This document shows positions 1 to 4,823 of a stretch of DNA of 5,069 nucleotides, piece by piece; the first letter of the stretch is position 1; each line of letters begins with the position of its first letter. The stretch spans positions 1-5,069 of the forward strand of contig DBOA01000101.1 of assembly GCA_002299195.1 (NCBI GenBank). Reading direction: 5' to 3'. The DNA comes from Sphingomonadales bacterium UBA658. GTDB lineage: Bacteria; Pseudomonadota; Alphaproteobacteria; Sphingomonadales; Sphingomonadaceae. Position numbers and translations under genes: made by a program. The notes below the pieces were generated by a model that saw only the letters and a program-made list of their open reading frames with translations, did not search any database and was not told where the DNA came from.

Positions 1-122
1 CGGCGCTCGTCAACGGATTTGCTCGACACGGCTTTCTTGTCGTCAGCCGGCTTGGCCTCGGCTTCCACCTTCACAGCTTCGGTAGCAACTTTTTCAAGCA
101 TATCAGTCATCATTGCGGTCAT
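1..122 (-). CDS. N-terminal fragment of an unrecognised protein
   Basis: Seen: an open frame runs leftward off the window edge, with about 40 residues visible. It starts MTAMMTDMLEKV and continues into a charged stretch rich in Ala, Lys, Glu and Asp, with no signal peptide or membrane segment. The start at 122 is chosen because AAGGGG (131-136 on this strand) sits 8 bases upstream. A longer in-frame start at 158 would add 12 residues (MDFRDTGQGADD), with a GGAG at 170-173 placed a rather long 11 bases away. Further ATGs at 113, 110 and 101 have no better ribosome site. The gene is divergent from the fumarase gene and shares the long gap between them. The composition recalls the low-complexity N-termini of phasins and similar cytoplasmic proteins, but that is only a resemblance. 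I do not recognise the family and assign no function. Confidence 0.6.
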   Translation of the reverse strand, partial: MTAMMTDMLEKVATEAVKVEAEAKPADDKKAVSSKSVDER

Positions 123-190
123 ATCGTCGGCCCCTTGGCCTGTATCCCTGAAATCCATTTAACCCGTTGCTCCATTCATTGCGGCGACCC

Positions 191-209
191 GAAACTGGAT
201 GCCGGTTTC
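191..209. repeat. Short hairpin-forming inverted repeat
   Basis: GAAACTGG (191-198) is followed by a 3-base loop and CCGGTTTC (202-209). The arms pair at 7 of 8 positions, and the remaining one is a T/G pair. A second partial pairing is possible between AACTGG (193-198) and CCAGTT (224-229). The site lies about 70 bases upstream of the leftward gene start, so on that strand it could be part of a structured 5' leader. No T-tract follows on either side, so it is not an intrinsic terminator. Confidence 0.45.
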
Positions 210-241
210 CCGGCGGCCAGCGACCAGTTCAAATATCTGTC

Positions 242-257
242 GGGAACGCGTGTTCCC
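242..257. repeat. Near-perfect 16-base dyad, possible operator
   Basis: GGGAAC-GCGT-GTTCCC has perfect 6-base arms. In the centre one further base pair matches and one does not. The size and symmetry suit a dimeric repressor site or a short hairpin. It lies between the leftward gene and the first AGGGGG repeat, at a distance from both genes (about 120 bases from the leftward start). The regulator is unknown. Chance occurrence cannot be excluded. Confidence 0.35.
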
Positions 258-293
258 ATATTGTTCGACTCAGGGCGCGAAACTCCCTGTTAG

Positions 294-324
294 CATTTTT
301 TGACCACGTCAGGGGGTATATTTT
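294..324 (+). repeat. Direct repeat copy A (TGAC/AGGGGG element)
   Basis: CATTTTTTGAC, 6 bases, then AGGGGGTATATTTT. The first block matches copy B (445-472) at 10 of 11 positions and the second at 12 of 14; the gap between blocks is 6 bases here and 3 in copy B. TGAC-CAC-GTCA (301-311) is also a small dyad that copy B lacks. The TTGACC and TATATT in it are only 11 bases apart, too close for a sigma-70 promoter. Confidence 0.4.
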
Positions 325-444
325 CACTTGTCCCCAGCTTATCGACGGAAAAAACATTCCCCGATGGCAGAATCGCATCCGCAGCTCAAAGCACAAATTG
401 TGGTAATGCCCCCTATGGCCAACCGCTACCTATAGTGCCTTATT

Positions 445-472
445 CATTTTCTGACGCAAGGGGGTAAATTGT
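445..472 (+). repeat. Direct repeat copy B (TGAC/AGGGGG element)
   Basis: CATTTTCTGAC, 3 bases, then AGGGGGTAAATTGT. It is the partner of copy A at 294-324, about 150 bases away in the same orientation. A third AGGGGG core in the opposite orientation lies at 409-414, and its flank (GCA then AT-rich) is only loosely similar. Two ordered blocks with a 3-base spacing difference suggest a binding site or the remains of a duplication. I cannot name the factor. Confidence 0.4.
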
Positions 473-485
473 AAATTAACCTTTC

Positions 486-594
486 AATTCGTCGCTATTC
501 TGATTCCATTCGTCGCACATGTCTGCGGACAAAAGGTAGCGACGCGTGGACGTTCTAAGTGTTGTAGAGGGCGCAAGATGGAAAATGACGAATT
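486..594. repeat. Nested inverted repeats, possible structured element
   Basis: An outer pair, AATTCGTC (486-493) and GACGAATT (587-594), is perfect over 8 bases. A competing inner pair, GTCGCTA (491-497) and TAGCGAC (537-543), is perfect over 7 bases and shares three bases with the outer left arm. A small GTC-TGCG-GAC hairpin (521-530) sits inside. CGTCGC (511-516) can also pair with GCGACG (539-544), giving an alternative fold. This could be a small RNA or leader structure, but the arms are short and the loops long. Confidence 0.25.
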
Positions 595-686
595 AACAAT
601 ATTTCTGGCGTCGAACTGAACCCAATCCTTCGAACCACATATTTTAGATAAAAACCGGGTAACCGCATCATCCAGACGGGACAAAT

Positions 687-716
687 GTGACCGGCGCATC
701 GGTCGTTCGCTAATAT
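687..716 (+). promoter_or_regulatory. Candidate promoter of the fumarase gene
   Basis: GTGACC (687-692, matching TTGACA at the central TGAC) and TAATAT (711-716) are separated by 18 bases, close to the sigma-70 pattern. The predicted transcript start is near 722-724, giving a leader of about 77 bases before the ATG at 800. A start there also argues against translation from ATG 716. The dyad at 689-704 overlaps the -35 element and spacer. Confidence 0.45.
689..704. promoter_or_regulatory. Dyad within the fumarase promoter, possible operator
   Basis: GACCG (689-693) and CGGTC (700-704) form perfect 5-base inverted arms around a 6-base centre. Placed over the -35 edge and spacer of the candidate promoter, a protein bound here would be expected to block RNA polymerase. 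The regulator is unknown and the short arms may be coincidental. Confidence 0.3.
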
Positions 717-799
717 TGATGCAGCCGGTCAGAATGATGCTTGTATCGGTCCCCCGGGACGTTAATGGCGTGGGGGTTCTATCCAGTCCGGGGCCTTAT

Positions 800-2326
800 A
801 TGACCGTCATCATCCGCAATTCCGATTTGATCGATAGCGTCGCCGACGCGCTGCAATATATCAGCTATTTTCACCCGATGGATTATATCCGGGCATTGGG
901 TGATGCATATACTGCCGAACAGTCACCTGCGGCAAAGGATGCAATCGCCCAGATTCTCACCAACAGCCGGATGTGCGCAGAGGGCCATCGACCCATTTGT
1001 CAGGACACGGGCATCGTCAATGTCTTCGTCAAATGGGGAATGGATTGCCGGCTGGAGGACACGTCTGCGTCGCTTCAGGAGGTGATCGACGAAGGCGTGC
1101 GTCGCGCATATCTGCACCCTGACAACAAGCTGCGGGCCTCGGTATTGGCCGACCCTGCTTTCACGCGGCGTAACACCAAAGATAACACGCCGTGTGTCCT
1201 GCATGTCGAAATGGTCGCCGGTTCAAAAGTTTCGGTGGATGTTGCGGCAAAGGGTGGCGGCAGCGAGAATAAGTCGAAGTTCAAGATGATGAACCCGTCA
1301 GACAATATCGTCGACTGGGTCGTTGAAATGTTGCCGCAAATGGGTGCTGGCTGGTGCCCGCCCGGGATGTTGGGCATTGGCATAGGCGGGACCGCGGAAC
1401 ATTGCGTCTTGCTAGCCAAGCAAGCGTTGATGGAGCCTATTGATATGGGGCCGCTAAAAACACGCGGTCCACAAAATGATATTGAGGCGATGCGCATTGA
1501 GATTTTTGACAAGGTCAATGCGTTGGGCATCGGCGCGCAGGGGCTTGGCGGGCTTTCGACGATCCTTGATGTGAAAATCATGGATGCTCCATGTCATGCT
1601 GCGGGCAAGCCGGTTGCGATGATTCCCAATTGCGCGGCGACGCGTCATGCGCATTTCACGCTGAACGGGTCGGGCCCTGCCTATCTGGAGGCGCCCAAGC
1701 TAGACGAATGGCCGAAGGTAGACTGGAAACCTGATACAGCCGCTATCCGCGTCGATTTGGACGCGCTGACGCCGGAAACCGTTGCCAGCTGGAAACAGGG
1801 CGACCGTTTGTTGTTAAACGGCAAGATGCTGACCGGACGAGATGCCGCGCACAAGCGCATCGCCGACATGCTGGCGAAAGGCGAAGAGCTGCCCGTCAGC
1901 TTTAAAGGGCGGATGATTTATTATGTCGGCCCTGTCGATCCGGTGGGCGAGGAGATTGTTGGTCCCGCCGGCCCGACTACCGCTACGCGCATGGACAAGT
2001 TCATGGACATGATGCTTGAGCAGGGCTTGCTGGCATGCGTCGGTAAGGCGGAGCGTGGTCCGGCGGCAACACAAGCCATCGCCAAGCATAAGAGCGCATA
2101 TCTCATGGCCGTTGGCGGCGCCGCGTATCTCGTGGCGCGCGCGATCAAGGGCAGCAAGGTCGTCGGTTTCGAAGATCTGGGCATGGAAGCAATCTACGAA
2201 TTTGAAGTGCAGGATTTCCCTGTCACCGTCGCGGTCGACAGCGATGGCAACAATGTCCATCAACTAGCCCCTGCGTATTGGCAAAAGCGGATCAAGGACG
2301 AGGGATTGTTGGAAAGCGCGGGCTAG
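800..2326 (+). CDS. fumA: Fumarate hydratase, class I (iron-sulfur type)
   Basis: Catalyses the reversible hydration of fumarate to L-malate in the TCA cycle, in the cytoplasm, using an oxygen-sensitive [4Fe-4S] cluster. From the ATG at 800 it has 508 residues, usual for the one-chain family. The three cluster cysteines are visible in RPICQDTG (Cys67), GWCPPG (Cys186) and PNCAATRH (Cys278); their spacings of 119 and 92 closely follow E. coli FumA (105, 224, 318; spacings 119 and 94). The C-terminal domain carries the family blocks YYVGPVDPVGEE, GPAGPTTATRMD and VGGAAYL. The frame stays open upstream to ATG 716, but those 28 residues look unlike the family, while MTVIIRNSDLIDSVADALQYIS fits it, and GGGG lies about 6 bases before ATG 800. 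Class I fumarases are distinct from the iron-free FumC. No second fumarase gene is in view. A stem-loop spans the stop codon. Confidence 0.96.
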   Translation: MTVIIRNSDLIDSVADALQYISYFHPMDYIRALGDAYTAEQSPAAKDAIAQILTNSRMCAEGHRPICQDTGIVNVFVKWGMDCRLEDTSASLQEVIDEGVRRAYLHPDNKLRASVLADPAFTRRNTKDNTPCVLHVEMVAGSKVSVDVAAKGGGSENKSKFKMMNPSDNIVDWVVEMLPQMGAGWCPPGMLGIGIGGTAEHCVLLAKQALMEPIDMGPLKTRGPQNDIEAMRIEIFDKVNALGIGAQGLGGLSTILDVKIMDAPCHAAGKPVAMIPNCAATRHAHFTLNGSGPAYLEAPKLDEWPKVDWKPDTAAIRVDLDALTPETVASWKQGDRLLLNGKMLTGRDAAHKRIADMLAKGEELPVSFKGRMIYYVGPVDPVGEEIVGPAGPTTATRMDKFMDMMLEQGLLACVGKAERGPAATQAIAKHKSAYLMAVGGAAYLVARAIKGSKVVGFEDLGMEAIYEFEVQDFPVTVAVDSDGNNVHQLAPAYWQKRIKDEGLLESAG

Positions 2327-2348
2327 CTTTTCAGCCGCCTCCAACTTT
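2308..2348 (+). terminator. Stem-loop at the end of the fumarase gene
   Basis: GTTGGA (2308-2313) pairs with TCCAAC (2340-2345), and inside it GCGGGCT (2318-2324) pairs with AGCCGC (2333-2338) with one bulged G. The loop has 8 bases and only TTT follows. The structure covers the stop codon TAG. It may end the fumarase transcript or protect its 3' end, but without a long T-tract it is not a textbook intrinsic terminator. Confidence 0.4.
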
Positions 2349-2366
2349 CCGCATCCTATAGTGTTG

Positions 2367-2395
2367 TTGACATTGACCTCATGTGGGCCTGTTAT
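2367..2395 (+). promoter_or_regulatory. Candidate sigma-70 promoter of the NRAMP gene
   Basis: A perfect TTGACA (2367-2372) is followed after exactly 17 bases by TGTTAT (2390-2395, 4 of 6 matches to TATAAT). The expected transcript start, about 7-9 bases beyond the -10, falls at 2402-2404, which is at the ATG of the transporter gene. The promoter therefore implies a leaderless or nearly leaderless mRNA, in keeping with the lack of any Shine-Dalgarno sequence there. Confidence 0.5.
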
Positions 2396-2403
2396 CGTCA
2401 GCA

Positions 2404-3666
2404 ATGCGAACCGATAAAAAACCGAGCACAAGCTTCCTCTCGCGCCTCGGTCCCGGCCTGTTAACTGGCGCTGCGGATGACGATCCTTCGGGAATCGGCA
2501 CGCACAGCCAAGTTGGCGCGCAATTTGGCTATGGGTTGAGCTGGACGTTTTTGTTCAGCTTCCCGTTGATGGTCGCCATTCAAGAAGTCGCGGCTGAAAT
2601 CGGGCGGGTTACCGGGGCAGGTATCGCGCGTAATATGCGCCGACATTACCCCCGGCCATTGCTGGTGCTCATGGTCGGGCTGCTGCTGATTGCCAATATC
2701 GTTAATCTGGGAGCCGATTTGGCCGCGATGGGGGCTGCTGTGGGGCTGCTTATCGGTGGGCTAATCGGGTATTATACGTTATTGTTCGGGCTCTTCTGTA
2801 TCATCGTTGAAGTGGCGCTATCCTATGAGTGCTATTCCGCAGTGCTCAAATGGGCGACGCTATCGCTCTTCGCGTATGTTGCTGTCGTCATTGTGGCGCA
2901 GGTGCCTTGGGGAGAGGCGCTGACCTCGCTGGTTGTTCCACGCATTGAATGGACCGGCGCGTACGCCACTGCCGTCGTCGCGATACTGGGGACCACCATC
3001 AGCCCCTATTTGTTTTTCTGGCAGGCGGGACAAGAGATTGAGGAGCAGAAGCGGCATAAGGTAAAGCCGTTGTGCATCACGCCCAAGGACGCCGGACCTG
3101 AATTAAAACGCATACGGATCGATTCGCTGACCGGCATGGCGTTCAGCTCAATCGTGTCGCTGGCCATTGTATTTGCAACGGCGGCGACGCTGCATGCCAA
3201 TGGCATCCGTGATATCGAAACGTCGGCGCAAGCGGCCGAAGCATTGCGGCCGATTGCGGGAAATTTCGCCTTTGCGTTATTCGCGCTGGGTATCATCGGG
3301 ACCGGCTTGCTTGCGGTGCCCGTGCTTGCAGGGTCAGCCGCTTATGCCGTTACGGAAATGTTTGGCATGGCGGGAAGCCTTGATGCCAAGCCAACCAAGG
3401 CGCGGCTGTTTTACGGAACGATAGCCGTAACAACCTTGCTTGGCGTGTCGTTGCAATATGTCGGCATTGACCCCGCGCGTGCGTTGTATTGGGCCGCTGT
3501 CGTCAATGGTGTGCTTGCCGCGCCGTTGATGGTCATGATGATGCTCATCGTGCGCAACCCGCGCGCGATGGGACGGCTGACATTGGGACGCCGCGCGACC
3601 ATTACCGGCTGGATCGCGACGGGGGTTATGGCAGTGGCAACGATCGTGTTTTTCGCGACGCTCTAG
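2404..3666 (+). CDS. NRAMP-superfamily divalent metal transporter, non-canonical metal site
   Basis: Inner-membrane transporter of the NRAMP/SLC11 family, 420 residues with about 11 hydrophobic segments, as usual for bacterial members. The N-terminal block LGPGLLTGA..DDDPSG then QVGAQFGYG aligns with canonical helix 1 (GPG, DPGN, GAQFGY), and VTGAGIARNMRRHYPR matches the loop after helix 2. The metal-binding Asp is kept (Asp27 from this start), but DPGN has become DPSG. In helix 6 the canonical MPH is replaced by SPY (Ser200, Tyr202). Loss of the Asn and Met ligands that select Mn/Fe recalls the NRAMP-related magnesium transporters, so Mg2+ or another hard cation is plausible; the substrate is inferred, not shown. 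The start is ATG 2404, chosen because the candidate promoter implies transcription begins there; an in-frame GTG at 2383 would add 7 residues but would precede the transcript start. It is convergent with the MlaA-like gene, 22 bases apart. Confidence 0.9.
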   Translation: MRTDKKPSTSFLSRLGPGLLTGAADDDPSGIGTHSQVGAQFGYGLSWTFLFSFPLMVAIQEVAAEIGRVTGAGIARNMRRHYPRPLLVLMVGLLLIANIVNLGADLAAMGAAVGLLIGGLIGYYTLLFGLFCIIVEVALSYECYSAVLKWATLSLFAYVAVVIVAQVPWGEALTSLVVPRIEWTGAYATAVVAILGTTISPYLFFWQAGQEIEEQKRHKVKPLCITPKDAGPELKRIRIDSLTGMAFSSIVSLAIVFATAATLHANGIRDIETSAQAAEALRPIAGNFAFALFALGIIGTGLLAVPVLAGSAAYAVTEMFGMAGSLDAKPTKARLFYGTIAVTTLLGVSLQYVGIDPARALYWAAVVNGVLAAPLMVMMMLIVRNPRAMGRLTLGRRATITGWIATGVMAVATIVFFATL

Positions 3667-3688
3667 AGTGGCGATGCCGCGGCGCTTA

Positions 3689-4729
3689 TTATTGGGGTTT
3701 TGGGGCGGGCGGCTGTTTGGTCGGCGCTGGTAGCGAATCTAGAAACTCTAGTTCGTTGAGGTCTATGCTCGCGTCGGATCTTTTGCCTTTCAGAACATCA
3801 ATCTCTGCCTGGCGTTTCATGAGATAATATTCGCGCATCGCCGCGTACGGGTTCCCGCTTTCCTGCACCCGCGTCAGAATCACATCATTCTCGACACGAT
3901 CGTCAATTGAGGAAAGCACGCCTTTGGTTCCCGAGACAATGGGATTGGTAAACGGCTTACCCACGGTTGCTGGTAAAAGCGAAAGATCAACGACGCGTCC
4001 GAGCAGATCACGAACCGTCGTGGATCCGAATACAGGTAAAAATAAATAGGGCCCCGGACCGACGCCATAATATCCCAATGTGTCTGCGAGGCCATTTGGA
4101 CGGCGGGGCAGGTTGATTGGATGCTTTTTAGCGAAATCAAAAAGCCCGGCAACCCCAATGGTTGAGTTGATGGCAAATCGACCAACGGTTTCGGCGGCTT
4201 TGCCGATCTTGAGCTGCAGCAGAAAATTCAGAAAAACGACGGGTTCGTCCAAGTTGTTTAAAACATTATGCATGCCGTCGCGGATCGGGGCAGGTAATCC
4301 ATCTCGATAGCCGTACGCGACCGGTGCGATAATGGCTTTATCGACCGTCTGTACCGCGCCGAACGAGACTTCGTTCACGACCGCAATCGGGTCGCCTTTC
4401 GGGGGTCCCTGATTTGCGGTAACAACGATTATGGCCTTTTCGGCAGCAACCGGTGTAACGAGTCCGACGGGCGTTTGTGTATCCGAAGATTGCGACGGAA
4501 CCTCTGCTCCGTCTGTGGATGGCGGCACAGTGGCTTGGGTACCCTGCTCGGGCGCTGATGTGGGGGCGCCAGCAGTTTCCAACGCAATAACTGGCTCTAC
4601 CACAGGCGGAAGCTGCGGGGTCCCCGATAAAAGGGCGATTGCGACGATATTGGTGATGCTCAACGTTGGAACTTTCCGGTCATAACCGCTTGCACGCGAC
4701 TTCCTAAGGGCTGGCTGCCAAGCTGACAA
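3689..4729 (-). CDS. mlaA: MlaA/VacJ-family outer-membrane lipid asymmetry protein, cysteine-free
   Basis: MlaA takes misplaced phospholipids from the outer leaflet of the outer membrane and passes them to periplasmic MlaC. The core (residues about 113-313) carries family blocks: DPIAVVN, VLNNLDEPVVFLNFLLQLK, GRFAINSTIGVAGLFDFA, LADTLGYYGVGPGPYLFLP and NPYAAMREYYLMKRQAEID. At 346 residues it is longer than E. coli MlaA (about 250) owing to a Pro/Ala/Thr/Gln-rich linker (38-97) ending in IIVVTA and a Pro-rich tail. Classical MlaA is a lipoprotein, yet this protein has no cysteine anywhere; ALLSGT (32-37) sits where a lipobox would be expected. No ATG or GTG fits the start. TTG 4729 gives a basic N-terminus (RKSR, DRK) but has AAAGG only 3 bases away; TTG 4663 has GGAAAG 8 bases upstream but no basic residues. 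A TAATAT (4770-4775 on this strand) could be a -10, with no convincing -35. It may be co-transcribed with the upstream FKBP gene. Confidence 0.88.
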   Translation of the reverse strand: MSAWQPALRKSRASGYDRKVPTLSITNIVAIALLSGTPQLPPVVEPVIALETAGAPTSAPEQGTQATVPPSTDGAEVPSQSSDTQTPVGLVTPVAAEKAIIVVTANQGPPKGDPIAVVNEVSFGAVQTVDKAIIAPVAYGYRDGLPAPIRDGMHNVLNNLDEPVVFLNFLLQLKIGKAAETVGRFAINSTIGVAGLFDFAKKHPINLPRRPNGLADTLGYYGVGPGPYLFLPVFGSTTVRDLLGRVVDLSLLPATVGKPFTNPIVSGTKGVLSSIDDRVENDVILTRVQESGNPYAAMREYYLMKRQAEIDVLKGKRSDASIDLNELEFLDSLPAPTKQPPAPKPQ

Positions 4730-4823
4730 CTGCCTTTCAAGGATTTCAGTTCACGCGTAATCGCGGTCTATATTAGGTAATTCCCGATAGCATCCGAGGA
4801 TATTGGGTGCCTTCGGGGCGGCA

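Larger units (their letters stand above)
159..686. other. Long non-coding divergent intergenic region
   Basis: More than 500 bases separate the leftward gene from the candidate fumarase promoter. The two longest open frames here (167-406 plus; 484-699 minus) have no ribosome site, no recognisable motif and a composition unlike a protein, so I treat the region as non-coding. It holds a hairpin (191-209), a 16-base dyad (242-257), two related AGGGGG-containing direct repeats (294-324, 445-472), a third inverted AGGGGG copy (409-414), and nested inverted repeats (486-594). It is AT-richer between about 290 and 500. No tRNA, no DnaA-box cluster and no convincing sigma-70 promoter for the leftward gene was found. 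It could hold regulatory sites for both genes or an unannotated small RNA. Confidence 0.6.

Noticed and set aside
243..267. EcfG-type general stress promoter starting at GGAAC
   Set aside because: GGAAC is present, but no CGTT lies 16-17 bases downstream; the GGAAC is better explained as part of the dyad.
167..406. 79-codon open frame on the plus strand
   Set aside because: No ribosome site, composition rich in Arg/Ser/Cys/His unlike a real protein, no recognisable domain, and it covers the repeats and inverted repeats of the gap.
290..500. Replication origin in the AT-richer part of the gap
   Set aside because: CTTATCGAC and similar words only loosely resemble DnaA boxes and there is no cluster of them, no 13-mer array and no replication gene nearby.
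484..699. 71-codon open frame on the minus strand
   Set aside because: No Shine-Dalgarno before the ATG at 699, no recognisable motif, and it overlaps the fumarase promoter candidate in the opposite direction.
716..799. 28-residue N-terminal extension of the fumarase
   Set aside because: ATG 716 has no ribosome site, the predicted transcript starts after it, and the extra residues do not look like the family, which begins at the ATG at 800.
1075..1581. 168-codon open frame on the minus strand inside the fumarase gene
   Set aside because: It is a shadow of the well-supported fumarase frame, with Ser/Pro/Cys-rich meaningless sequence and no ribosome site.
2327..2403. Metal-sensing riboswitch (yybP-ykoY or M-box type) before the transporter gene
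   Set aside because: The gap is only 77 bases, holds the fumarase stem-loop and a -35/-10 pair, and the predicted transcript starts at the ATG, leaving no leader.
3667..3688. Bidirectional terminator between the convergent transporter and MlaA-like genes
   Set aside because: Only an 8-base GCCGCGGC palindrome (3676-3683) is present, with no usable loop and no T-tract on either strand.
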